Below, piece by piece: positions 1 through 7,582 of a DNA stretch of 52,177 bases; within the stretch, counting starts at the first letter, position 1; the number at the start of each line of letters is the position of its first letter. The DNA is from JAQGLW01 sp035995725 (GTDB lineage Bacteria > Pseudomonadota > Gammaproteobacteria > Burkholderiales > Burkholderiaceae_D): contig DASYKE010000032.1 of NCBI GenBank assembly GCA_035995725.1, positions 1 through 52,177 on the forward strand. Reading direction: 5' to 3'. The position numbers were made by a program, and so were the translations under genes. The notes below the pieces were generated by a model. It was not told the origin of the DNA and did not search any database. It saw only the letters and a program-made list of their open reading frames with translations.

Positions 1-108
1 GCAGCGCCCCCCGCGCGCCATTCGGCATAATCGGCATTGAACTGTTCAATGCGAATGCACGGACGCCAACGTTCATACGCAATTGCTAAACATGTCTTAG
101 TACTAACT

Positions 109-144
109 ATATTGCTTTAAGGATATATATTGCTTCAAGGATAT
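109..144. repeat. tandem 18-bp direct repeat, two copies
   Basis: Two adjacent 18-bp units, ATATTGCTTTAAGGATAT and ATATTGCTTCAAGGATAT, differ at one base. The first seven bases of the unit recur once more directly after. The repeat is AT-rich and lies just upstream of a small ORF at 159. No function can be assigned; it could be a slippage product or part of a promoter region. Confidence 0.75.
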
Positions 145-158
145 TGCAATTCGGAAAA

Positions 159-317
159 ATGAACAAACTGTTGCTCACTTTATCCATATTGGCTGTTGCT
201 TTCGCATTACACCCACGTTCAATATCTGCTGACATGATGAATTTACCGACCCAAAAGGCAAAATGTCACCTAAATGTGAATCCTTATGCCCGGTATAAAG
301 TATTGAAGGCGGTCTGA
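159..317 (+). CDS. possible small exported protein, probably broken
   Basis: A 52-residue ORF starts with a convincing secretion signal: Met-Asn-Lys, a hydrophobic stretch, then an Ala-like cleavage site near residue 25 (SISA before Asp). The remaining 27 residues resemble nothing I know. In another forward frame the DNA reads on from about 228 to a stop at 456 through one internal TAA, as a Cys-rich stretch including the motif SWPYLHTYQGKC. This suggests that a longer small periplasmic protein was lost by a frameshift plus a nonsense change. No strong ribosome binding site is visible. It could equally be a chance ORF. Confidence 0.3.
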   Translation: MNKLLLTLSILAVAFALHPRSISADMMNLPTQKAKCHLNVNPYARYKVLKAV

Positions 318-488
318 ATATCTGCAGAATTGTTGCAAATATTCAACAATTTCCTTGTGCTGATCGCAGTTGGCCGTATCTGCATACCTACCAGGGAAAA
401 TGCGGAAATCCTTCGGGGAAGAGCCTTGATCGTCAAGGCTTCTCAGGAGAGTTTTGATGGTCGGCGAAACTTGCCGAAAGACGTTAAA

Positions 489-2108
489 TCATTCCCACTC
501 GATCGTGGCCGGCGGCTTGCCGGAAATATCGTACACCACACGGTTGATGCCCCGTACTTCATTGATGATGCGGTTCGATACCTTGCCAAGCAATTCATGC
601 GGCAGATGAGCCCAATGCGCGGTCATGAAGTCCTGCGTCTGCACCGCGCGTAGCGCAACGACATATTCGTAAGTACGGCCATCGCCCATCACGCCCACCG
701 ATTTTACCGGCAGGAATACCGCGAAAGCCTGGCTGGTTGCGTCATACCAGTTCTTGTGAAATGGCCCCGTTTCTCTTCCCGCAGCCAGCTCGGCCGGCAG
801 CGGTATCGGCGTATTGCGCAGTTCTTCAATGAAGATCGCGTCCGCCCTGCGCAGCAAGTCGGCGTACTCTTTTTTAACTTCGCCCAATATCCGTACGCCC
901 AATCCCGGGCCCGGAAATGGATGACGATAAACCATGTCGTGCGGCAGGCCGAGCGCAACGCCCAGCTCGCGCACTTCGTCCTTGAACAGATCCCGCAACG
1001 GTTCCAGCAACTTGAGGTTGAGTGTCTCCGGCAAGCCGCCGACGTTATGATGGCTCTTGATCGTGTGAGTGGCCTTCTTGCCCTTGCCTGCGCTCTCGAT
1101 CACATCGGGATAAATGGTGCCCTGGGCCAGCCATTTGGCGTTTTTGAGTTTTCCCGCTTCAATCTGGAAAACTTCGACAAATTCGCGGCCGATGATCTTG
1201 CGCTTGGCTTCAGGATCGGTAACCCCTGCAAGATGCCGCATGAACTGATCGCTGGCGTCGACGCGGATCACCTTCACGCCCAGATTTTTGCCGAACATGT
1301 CCATCACCATCTTGCCTTCATCCAGCCGCAACAGGCCATGATCGACGAAAACGCAAGTGAGCTGATCGCCTATCGCGCGGTGGATCAGCGCAGCCGCAAC
1401 ACTGCTGTCGACGCCACCGGACAGGCCGAGAATGACCTCATCCTTGCCGACTTGCCTGCGGATCGATTCGACCGCCTCCGGAATATAATCCGGCATATTC
1501 CAGTCGGATTTGCAGCCGCAGATCTCGTGCACGAAACGCCCGAGAATCGCCTTGCCCTGCAGCGTGTGCGTCACTTCCGGATGAAACTGCAATGCATACA
1601 TCCTGCGCGTTTCGTCGGCCATGCCCGCTATCGGGCAATTGTCGGTCGACGCCATCAGCTTGAAGCCGGGCGGCATCTCGATGATCTTGTCGCCATGGCT
1701 CATCCAGACCTTGAGCATGCCGTGTCCTTCCGGCGTGGCGAAGTCGTTGATGCCCTTCAGCAGCGCGGTATGGCCGCGCGCGCGGACTTCCGCGTAGCCG
1801 AATTCGCGTATCTTGCCATTCTCGACCTTGCCGCCCAGCTGTTCCGCCATTGCCTGCATTCCATAGCAGATGCCCAGTACCGGCACGCCAAGCTCGAATA
1901 CCGCTTGCGGCACCCGTGGCGTATCACCTTCGATGACGGAGCTGGGGCCACCCGACAGGATCACGCCGGCGGCACCGTAATTCCGGACAAACTCGTCGGT
2001 CACGTCATAAGGATAGACTTCCGAAAAGACGCCGGCTTCACGCACGCGCCGGGCGATCAATTGCGTGACCTGGGAGCCGAAATCGAGAATGAGAATTTTG
2101 GAGTGCAT
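489..2108 (-). CDS. guaA: GMP synthase (glutamine-hydrolysing)
   Basis: Makes GMP from XMP, ATP and glutamine in the cytoplasm, the last step of guanine nucleotide synthesis. The 539-residue product has an N-terminal class I glutamine amidotransferase with the nucleophile Cys in GICYGMQ at residue 81 and the HPEVTHT His/Glu segment near 190. An ATP-pyrophosphatase P-loop (LSGGVDSS) follows near 240, and the C-terminal dimerisation/XMP-binding domain ends in KPPATIEWE. I place the start at the Met of MHSKILILDFGSQ, because the amidotransferase fold begins there; an upstream in-frame Met would add 14 unconserved residues. It lies downstream of guaB on the same strand, and a 104-bp hairpin in the 266-bp gap may uncouple the two genes. 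Confidence 0.97.
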   Translation of the reverse strand: MHSKILILDFGSQVTQLIARRVREAGVFSEVYPYDVTDEFVRNYGAAGVILSGGPSSVIEGDTPRVPQAVFELGVPVLGICYGMQAMAEQLGGKVENGKIREFGYAEVRARGHTALLKGINDFATPEGHGMLKVWMSHGDKIIEMPPGFKLMASTDNCPIAGMADETRRMYALQFHPEVTHTLQGKAILGRFVHEICGCKSDWNMPDYIPEAVESIRRQVGKDEVILGLSGGVDSSVAAALIHRAIGDQLTCVFVDHGLLRLDEGKMVMDMFGKNLGVKVIRVDASDQFMRHLAGVTDPEAKRKIIGREFVEVFQIEAGKLKNAKWLAQGTIYPDVIESAGKGKKATHTIKSHHNVGGLPETLNLKLLEPLRDLFKDEVRELGVALGLPHDMVYRHPFPGPGLGVRILGEVKKEYADLLRRADAIFIEELRNTPIPLPAELAAGRETGPFHKNWYDATSQAFAVFLPVKSVGVMGDGRTYEYVVALRAVQTQDFMTAHWAHLPHELLGKVSNRIINEVRGINRVVYDISGKPPATIEWE

Positions 2109-2212
2109 GGCTGCGCTTAGATGAACACAATTAAAATAAGATTTACGCAAAACAAGCTAGGATCTGCAACTATCCAGCGCCCAACTAAAACGGATTTTAG
2201 TTATCCAAAGAT

Positions 2213-2316
2213 CCGATCGTCCTGAGTAGTGCAGCGTATCGAAGGAAGCGTATCGAAGGCTCTTCGCCCTGCTACTACCAGCCCCCTTCGGTACGCTCGC
2301 TACTCAGGACGATCGG
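2213..2316. repeat. large imperfect inverted repeat between guaB and guaA
   Basis: The outer 17 bp (CCGATCGTCCTGAGTAG) return as an exact reverse complement at 2300-2316. Pairing continues inward with one bulge through AGCGTATCGAAGG against CCTTCGGTACGCT, giving an arm of about 32 bp. The left arm also contains a short tandem copy (AGCGTATCGAAGG, AAGCGTATCGAAGG). The core resembles the TCGTCCTGAG-type extragenic palindromes common in beta- and gammaproteobacteria. In the guaB-guaA transcript it would form a strong hairpin; there is no T-run, so it is not a classical terminator. Confidence 0.8.
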
Positions 2317-2374
2317 TTTGCTGCGATATCAGACCGCATGCTCGGCGTATCCCGTTGAACTCTGGCTGGCGCGA

Positions 2375-3835
2375 TCAGTCCGCACGGTAATTTGGCGCTT
2401 CTTTGGTGATTTGCACATCATGCACATGGGATTCACGCATGCCTGCCGCCGTAATTTCGACGAATTCAGCCTTCTCCCGCAATTCATCGATCGTCTCGCA
2501 GCCGCAATATCCCATTGACGAGCGGACTCCGCCAACCAGTTGAAAAAGTATCGCCAGCACGCTGCCTTTATAAGGTACCCGGCCCTCGATGCCTTCGGGC
2601 ACGAACTTGTCGGTGTTATTGGCGGCATCCTGAAAATAACGGTCGGCGGAACCATCCGCCATCGCGGCCAGGCTGCCCATGCCGCGATAGGATTTATAGC
2701 TGCGGCCCTGAAACAGAATCACTTCGCCGGGTGCCTCTTCGGTACCGGCAAACATGCTGCCCATCATGACACTGGAAGCGCCGGCGGCCAATGCCTTGGA
2801 AATATCGCCGGAAAAGCGGATGCCGCCATCGGCGATGCACGGGATGCCGGTGCCTTTCAACGCTTGCGCGACATTCGAGATTGCAGTAATTTGCGGCACG
2901 CCGACGCCGGCCACGATGCGCGTGGTGCAGATGGAGCCCGGGCCGATACCGACCTTGACGCCGTCGGCGCCATGCTCGACCAGCGCTTTGGCGGCGCTGG
3001 CAGTCGCGATATTGCCGCCGATGACTTCCACCTGCGGATAGTTGGTTTTTACCCATTTGACGCGATCCAGCACGCCTCTCGAATGGCCGTGCGCGGTGTC
3101 GACCACGATCACGTCCACGCCTGCTTTCACCAGCAGATCGACGCGCTCGTCATTGTCCGCGCCGACGCCGACGGCCGCGCCGACCCGCAACTTGCCGTGT
3201 TCGTCCTTCGACGCATATGGGTGTTCCGTCGATTTCTGGATATCCTTGACGGTAATCAGACCGCGCAGCTCGAATGCGTTGTTGACCACGATCACGCGTT
3301 CCAGCCGATGCTTGTTCATCAGGCGTTTGGCTTCCGACAGCTCTGCGCCGTCCTTGACGTAGACCAGTTTTTCGCGCGGCGTCATCTTCGAACGCACCTC
3401 GGCATCCAGTTCTTCTTCGAAACGCAAGTCGCGGTTGGTGATAATGCCAACCACGATCTTGCCTTCGACCACCGGAAAACCGCTGATGCCGTGCTGTTGG
3501 GACAATGAAATCACATCGCGGATTTTCATCGTCGGCGGGATCGTGATCGGGTCACGCACCACGCCGGACTCAAAACGCTTGACCTTCGCTACTTCACGCG
3601 CCTGCTCTTTCGCGGTCAGATTCTTGTGGATGATGCCGATGCCGCCCTCCTGTGCCATCGCAATGGCAAGTCGCGCCTCGGTGACGGTGTCCATCGCAGC
3701 CGACACCAGCGGAATGCTCAGCGTGATGTTGCGCGTGAGACGCGTTTTGAGGGAGGTATCTTTGGGAAGAATGGCCGAATATGCCGGCACGAGCAGCACA
3801 TCATCGAACGTGAGTGCTTTTTGAAGTAGACGCAT
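2375..3835 (-). CDS. guaB: inosine-5'-monophosphate dehydrogenase
   Basis: Oxidises IMP to XMP with NAD+, the committed step of GMP synthesis, feeding guaA downstream. The 486-residue protein is the usual bacterial length. A TIM barrel (MRLLQKALTFDDVLL to about 90) is interrupted by a tandem CBS pair (about 92-205). The barrel then resumes with the catalytic loop GSICTTRIVAGVG, active-site Cys303, and the flap/C-terminal segment containing YKSYRGMGSLAAM. The extreme C-terminus, ITKEAPNYRAD, is standard. A -10-like TATAAT lies 27 bp upstream of the start on this strand. Confidence 0.98.
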   Translation of the reverse strand: MRLLQKALTFDDVLLVPAYSAILPKDTSLKTRLTRNITLSIPLVSAAMDTVTEARLAIAMAQEGGIGIIHKNLTAKEQAREVAKVKRFESGVVRDPITIPPTMKIRDVISLSQQHGISGFPVVEGKIVVGIITNRDLRFEEELDAEVRSKMTPREKLVYVKDGAELSEAKRLMNKHRLERVIVVNNAFELRGLITVKDIQKSTEHPYASKDEHGKLRVGAAVGVGADNDERVDLLVKAGVDVIVVDTAHGHSRGVLDRVKWVKTNYPQVEVIGGNIATASAAKALVEHGADGVKVGIGPGSICTTRIVAGVGVPQITAISNVAQALKGTGIPCIADGGIRFSGDISKALAAGASSVMMGSMFAGTEEAPGEVILFQGRSYKSYRGMGSLAAMADGSADRYFQDAANNTDKFVPEGIEGRVPYKGSVLAILFQLVGGVRSSMGYCGCETIDELREKAEFVEITAAGMRESHVHDVQITKEAPNYRAD

Positions 3836-3861
3836 AGTGATTCCTATCGGCGCAAAACAGA

Positions 3862-3867
3862 ATTATA
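3862..3867 (-). promoter_or_regulatory. candidate -10 box for guaB
   Basis: On the minus strand a perfect TATAAT sits 27-32 bases upstream of the guaB start codon, preceded by an AT-rich stretch. No good -35 match is seen at 16-18 bp spacing. This is a motif match only, consistent with guaB being the first gene of its transcript. Confidence 0.4.
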
Positions 3868-3989
3868 CAGAAATCCATAAAACACGTTGTTTTTGCGGAT
3901 GCCGCGTCAATCGAAAACCGCAATTTAATTGACATCGATGATGAAGCGTGGCGAAATCCGCTATGTGAGTGGAACTGACAAGGATTGCA

Positions 3990-4544
3990 ATGAAATCAAT
4001 GTGGTTGAAACGGATCTCCAACGCGGCTGCCGCACTGGCCGCATTGACTTTGGCGACTGCTGCATGGGCGCAGTATGTCTGGCTTAATGAAAATGGCGTC
4101 AAGCAGTATTCGGACATGCCGCCGCCTTCGTCCGTGCCGAACAACCGCATTCTGAAACAACCGGGCAGAACCTCAAATTCCGTGCCGCAAGCCACCGCAT
4201 CGCCGGCTGAAACCGGAACGGAAGGAGCCAGGGTTCCAACAGGAACCGACTCGCCTTCGGCATCCAATAAAGAAAAAGCGCCGATGACGACAGCTGAAAA
4301 GAATGCCGATTTCCGGAAGCGCAAGATCGAGCAAGCGGAAAAAGAAAAAAAAGCTGCCGATGAAGCCAAGCGGGCTGCGGACAAGGCACAGAGTTGCGAT
4401 CGCGCGCGCGCATATCAGCGCGCGCTGGACTCCGGCCAACGTATGGCCAATACCGATAAAAATGGCGAACGTGATTACCTCAGCGATGAACAACGTGCAC
4501 AGGAAGCGGAGGCAACCAGACGCATACTGAATGACTGCAATTAG
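3990..4544 (+). CDS. DUF4124 domain exported protein
   Basis: A 184-residue protein with a signal peptide (MKSMWLKR, then an Ala/Leu-rich core, cleavage likely after AWA at residue 27). A short DUF4124-type domain follows, seen as YVWLNENGVKQYSDMPPP, a fold usually found at the N-terminus of small proteobacterial envelope proteins. The middle is low-complexity. The segment around 105-140 is very rich in Lys, Glu and Ala and probably forms a charged helix or coiled coil. The start is the ATG preceded by AAGGA with 6-bp spacing. It is transcribed divergently from guaB and convergently with ratA-rnfH. The role is unknown; it is probably periplasmic. Confidence 0.85.
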   Translation: MKSMWLKRISNAAAALAALTLATAAWAQYVWLNENGVKQYSDMPPPSSVPNNRILKQPGRTSNSVPQATASPAETGTEGARVPTGTDSPSASNKEKAPMTTAEKNADFRKRKIEQAEKEKKAADEAKRAADKAQSCDRARAYQRALDSGQRMANTDKNGERDYLSDEQRAQEAEATRRILNDCN

Positions 4545-4574
4545 ATATCGACCGGAATACCTGAAACGTTCCTG

Positions 4575-4898
4575 CTAAGGCTTGACGGGCTTTCCCGGAT
4601 TTTTGCGATCTTTGTTGACCGCGCGCTTGCGGCGTGATTCTTTGGGGTCGGCCATCAGAGGCCGATAAACTTCAATGCGGTCGCGGTCGCGCAATACTGT
4701 ATCCAGCGGCTTGAGCTTGCCATAGATACCGACACGGCAAGCAGTCAGGTCAATCTCCGTTACGTCGTCGAGCAAGCCGCTCCTGACGATAGCGCCATGC
4801 AAGGTCGTCCCTTCAGGCACGATCAGCTCGCGCAGGATCTGCATGTCCGGCTTGACGAAGCAAACCTGGACATGCAGGCTGGCCGCGACATCAACCAT
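4575..4898 (-). CDS. rnfH: RnfH family ubiquitin-like protein
   Basis: A 107-residue protein of the RnfH/UPF0125 family with a beta-grasp, ubiquitin-like core (HVQVCFVKPDMQ, then VGIYGKLKPLDTVLRDRDRIEVYRPL). It ends in a basic Lys/Arg-rich tail (KESRRKRAVNKDRKNPGK), typical of the family. Family members sit beside ratA in many proteobacteria; their molecular role is not settled. The start is the ATG overlapping the last 8 bases of ratA, which implies translational coupling. An in-frame ATG 12 codons upstream lies inside ratA and is less likely. Confidence 0.9.
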   Translation of the reverse strand: MVDVAASLHVQVCFVKPDMQILRELIVPEGTTLHGAIVRSGLLDDVTEIDLTACRVGIYGKLKPLDTVLRDRDRIEVYRPLMADPKESRRKRAVNKDRKNPGKPVKP

Positions 4899-5322
4899 AT
4901 ACCGCCTCGGCCCGCTTGCAAAACGAATCGACAAAACTGTTGGCGATCATGTTGAACACAGGGCCGATGATTTGTTCCAGAAGCCTGCTCGAAAATTCAT
5001 AATGCAGGTCGAGGTCGACTTTGCAGGCGTCCGCGCGCAGCGGTTTGAAGGTCCAGGTGCCGTCCAGATGCTTGAAAGGCCCTTCTTTCAAGGTAATTTT
5101 GATTGATGTCGGCGGCGTATTGACGTTCTCGGTCGTGAAGGTTTGCCTCACGCCGTGGTAGTGTATGGAAATCGTGGCAACCAGCTTGTTTTCTTCGCGC
5201 TGCCGCACCTCGACGCCGCCGCACCACGGCAGGAATTTTGGATAATCCTCAACCCGCTCGACCAGCGCGAACATCTGCTCGGCGCTATATCCCAGGAATA
5301 CTGATTTATGAACTACCGCCAT
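4891..5322 (-). CDS. ratA: RatA-type START/cyclase-dehydrase domain protein
   Basis: A 143-residue single-domain protein of the polyketide cyclase/START superfamily. It opens MAVVHKSVFLGYSAEQMFALVERVEDYPKFLPWCGG, the hallmark of the RatA/Coq10-like family. In Escherichia coli RatA is reported to act against 70S ribosome formation, while Coq10 homologues bind ubiquinone, so function in this organism is open. It is the first gene of a ratA-rnfH pair and is divergent from smpB, 63 bp away, as in many proteobacteria. Confidence 0.92.
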   Translation of the reverse strand: MAVVHKSVFLGYSAEQMFALVERVEDYPKFLPWCGGVEVRQREENKLVATISIHYHGVRQTFTTENVNTPPTSIKITLKEGPFKHLDGTWTFKPLRADACKVDLDLHYEFSSRLLEQIIGPVFNMIANSFVDSFCKRAEAVYG

Positions 5323-5385
5323 CGAATATGATCCGTTTGATAAAATCGCAAGATTGCAATTTTAACCGACCGGCATCCCCATCTC

Positions 5386-5835
5386 ATGACTATTGTCGAT
5401 AACAAGAAGGCTTTCCACGATTACTTTATCGAGGAGCGCTACGAGGCGGGCGTCGTTTTGGAAGGCTGGGAAGCCAAATCCATCCGCGCCGGCCGCGTGC
5501 AGCTCAAGGAAGCTTACGTGATCGTGCGCAGCGGTGAAGTATTCCTGTTCGGCGCCCATATCAGTCCGTTGCCCACGGCATCCACCCATATCCATCCGGA
5601 TCCGGTACGCACCCGCAAATTACTGCTCAACGCGGAAGAAATCAAGAAACTGATCGGCAAAGTGGAACGTGCCGGTTATACGCTGGTTCCCCTCAACCTG
5701 CATTATCTCAAAGGCCGTATCAAGTGCGAAATCGGGCTTGCCAAAGGCAAAAAGCAGCATGACAAGCGCGATGCCGAGAAGCAGCGCGACTGGCAGCGCG
5801 AACAGCAGGCCGTCATGAAGCAGCACCGGCGATGA
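5386..5835 (+). CDS. smpB: SsrA-binding protein SmpB
   Basis: Binds tmRNA and delivers it to stalled ribosomes for trans-translation. The 149-residue product has the OB-fold core (IVDNKKAFHDYFIEE, then WEAKSIRAGRVQLKEAY, GAHISPL and ERAGYTLVPLNLHY). The basic C-terminal tail (AKGKKQHDKRDAEKQRDW) is the part that enters the mRNA channel. Length is slightly below the E. coli protein. The tmRNA gene itself is not in the window. It is divergent from ratA and convergent with qmcA, with a stem-loop between. Confidence 0.97.
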   Translation: MTIVDNKKAFHDYFIEERYEAGVVLEGWEAKSIRAGRVQLKEAYVIVRSGEVFLFGAHISPLPTASTHIHPDPVRTRKLLLNAEEIKKLIGKVERAGYTLVPLNLHYLKGRIKCEIGLAKGKKQHDKRDAEKQRDWQREQQAVMKQHRR

Positions 5836-5890
5836 AGCGGGCCAGGCTGCGCTCCGTTTGCGCACCGGTGTCCGTTGAGACGCAATTCTA

Positions 5891-5910
5891 ATTCCGGCTC
5901 AAGCCGGAAT
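5891..5910. terminator. stem-loop between convergent smpB and qmcA
   Basis: ATTCCGGC, loop TCAA, GCCGGAAT forms a perfect 8-bp stem between two convergent genes. No T-run follows on either strand, so termination may be weak or Rho-assisted; the position is what suggests a terminator. Confidence 0.5.
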
Positions 5911-5929
5911 CAATCTGAGTATGGACGCG

Positions 5930-6853
5930 TCAGCCTTTCGGCTGCGACTTCACCACCTGCATCGCGCTGGCAATCAGGCCGCTGATGTCGCTCAGATTCG
6001 CCGGGACGATAATCGAATTGTTGGTTCTGGCCAACTGACTGAAGGCATTCACATACTGCTCGGCCACCTTCAGATTGACTGCGTCGGAACCGCCGGGCTC
6101 ACGAATCGCGGCAGCGGTCTTGCGCAAGGCGTCGGCGCTCGCTTCGGCGATCGCCACAATTGCGGCCGCCTGGCCTTGCGCGCGATTGATGGACGCCTGC
6201 TTCTCGCCTTCGGATTTGGCAATCGATGCTTCCCGTTCGCCGGTGGCGATATTGATCTGTTCCTGCTTGCGGCCTTCGGAAGCGGCAATCAGCGCGCGCT
6301 TTTCCCGTTCCGCCGTGATCTGCGCCTGCATCGCGTGCAGAATTTCCTTGGGCGGCGTCAAATCCTTGATTTCGTAACGCAATACTTTCACGCCCCAGTT
6401 GGCGGCGGATTCATCGATCGCACTGACGATGGTCGTATTGATATGGTCGCGCTCTTCGAAGGTCTTGTCGAGTTCCATCTTGCCGATCACTGAGCGCAAC
6501 GTGGTTTGCGCGAGTTGCGTGATGGCGGCAATGTAATTCGACGAACCGTACGACGCCCGCATCGGATCGGTTACCTGGAAGTACAGGATGCCATCGACCT
6601 GCAACTGTGTGTTGTCGCGTGTGATGCAAACTTGCGGTGGTACGTCGAGCGGGATTTCCTTCAGGATGTGCTTGTAGGCGATGCGGTCGATGAATGGCAC
6701 CACGATATTCAGGCCCGGTCCCAACGTCGCATGATATTTGCCCAGGCGTTCCACCACCCATGCGTGCTGCTGCGGTACCACGTTGATGGTTTTAAAAACG
6801 AATACGATGGCAAGAATGAAGACGATTAAAGAGACGCTTCCGAAGCTGAACAT
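5930..6853 (-). CDS. qmcA: SPFH/stomatin-family membrane protein (QmcA-like)
   Basis: A 307-residue flotillin/stomatin homologue. One N-terminal membrane segment (residues about 4-24) is followed by an SPFH/band-7 domain (VVPQQHAWVVERLGKYHATLGPGLN, then DVPPQVCITRDNTQLQVDGILYFQV) and a long Ala/Glu-rich coiled coil around 180-240. Family members form membrane-associated oligomers and are thought to assist membrane proteases or microdomains. The start MFSFGSVSL is chosen because GGAAGGAAAG precedes it and the membrane helix follows; a longer in-frame reading adds 16 residues. It lies 16 bp downstream of an NfeD gene, the classic SPFH partner. Confidence 0.93.
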   Translation of the reverse strand: MFSFGSVSLIVFILAIVFVFKTINVVPQQHAWVVERLGKYHATLGPGLNIVVPFIDRIAYKHILKEIPLDVPPQVCITRDNTQLQVDGILYFQVTDPMRASYGSSNYIAAITQLAQTTLRSVIGKMELDKTFEERDHINTTIVSAIDESAANWGVKVLRYEIKDLTPPKEILHAMQAQITAEREKRALIAASEGRKQEQINIATGEREASIAKSEGEKQASINRAQGQAAAIVAIAEASADALRKTAAAIREPGGSDAVNLKVAEQYVNAFSQLARTNNSIIVPANLSDISGLIASAMQVVKSQPKG

Positions 6854-6869
6854 TTTCTTTCCTTCCCTG

Positions 6870-7322
6870 TTAATTATTGGGTGAAGGCTGGCTCGATACA
6901 ATCAGCCGACTACCCTGTATTTCGCGAATGACAAACGTCCCTGGCCGCGCGGTCTCTCCGGGTGCCAATTCGGCATCCCACATTGCGCCCCGATACGGCA
7001 CGCGCGCGGTCGCTCGCCCGCCGTGACTGCTTTTCCATTCATCAATGGCAAGCGTCTGGCCGATGTCGAGATTCACGTTCGGATCACTTGCCGCGCCGGT
7101 TTTATTGAATTTGCCGAACCTGCTATGGCGCAGCAAAAAAGTTGTAACGATACCAATAATTGCTGCAACGACGAATTGCAGTGCATTGCTCAGTCCGGCC
7201 AATGCGGCCAGACCGCCTGCGACCATACCAAATCCGAGCATCAGTAAATAGAATGTGCCGGTAAACATTTCCAGAATTACCAGCACACCGGCGGCTATGA
7301 ACCAGATAATCCAATCCGTCAT
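6870..7322 (-). CDS. NfeD-like membrane protein
   Basis: A 150-residue short-form NfeD protein without the protease domain. Hydrophobic segments cover about residues 5-75 (WIIWFIAAGVLVILEMF, then a Gly/Ala-rich pair). A C-terminal OB-fold domain follows, seen in GQTLAIDEWKSSHGGRATARVPYRGAMWDAEL. NfeD proteins are encoded next to SPFH proteins and are believed to act with them in the inner membrane. Here the two genes form an operon, nfeD first. The start has an AAGGAAT-type ribosome binding site. Confidence 0.92.
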   Translation of the reverse strand: MTDWIIWFIAAGVLVILEMFTGTFYLLMLGFGMVAGGLAALAGLSNALQFVVAAIIGIVTTFLLRHSRFGKFNKTGAASDPNVNLDIGQTLAIDEWKSSHGGRATARVPYRGAMWDAELAPGETARPGTFVIREIQGSRLIVSSQPSPNN

Positions 7323-7360
7323 TCCCCTATTCCTTTCCTGGTATGGTCATTGGCGTGCCC

Positions 7361-7401
7361 CAAAACAAAAACCCTCGCAGACCACTAGGCTACGAGGGTT
7401 T
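7361..7401 (-). terminator. Rho-independent terminator downstream of ppsA
   Basis: On the minus strand AACCCTCG pairs with CGAGGGTT across a 15-base loop and is followed by TTTTTGTTTTG, a good intrinsic terminator. It stands about 180 bases after the ppsA stop codon and just before the nfeD start, so it most likely ends the ppsA transcript and isolates nfeD-qmcA. Confidence 0.75.
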
Positions 7402-7582
7402 AAACACCAACGATACAACTTCTTGGACGTTTTTATGCTGTTCAACAGCTACAGTTTAGCCCAAAATTTCTTCAGGTCAACTTCTTTTGAGACGCACGTT
7501 TCTTGAATACAACAGAACAAACGCTGCACTCATATTGTTGTCAATCAGTCGAACACATGTCGACATCAGGCATCGCTCCCCG

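Noticed and set aside
1..115. Possible gene fragment at the left edge (minus-strand stretch with AYERWRPC, or a plus-strand tail ending at about 90)
   Set aside because: Neither frame has a start signal or a recognisable family; too short to support.
756..2120. 454-codon plus-strand open frame antisense to guaA
   Set aside because: It mirrors the codon pattern of guaA, has no family features or ribosome binding site, and guaA is certain. Similar long antisense frames over guaB, ppsA, smc, cdsA, pyrH and lpxD were rejected for the same reason.
7361..7401. Hairpin considered as a tRNA fragment because of the TAGCCTAGTGG sequence
   Set aside because: No cloverleaf, T-loop or CCA-adjacent stem can be drawn; the U-tract marks it as a terminator.
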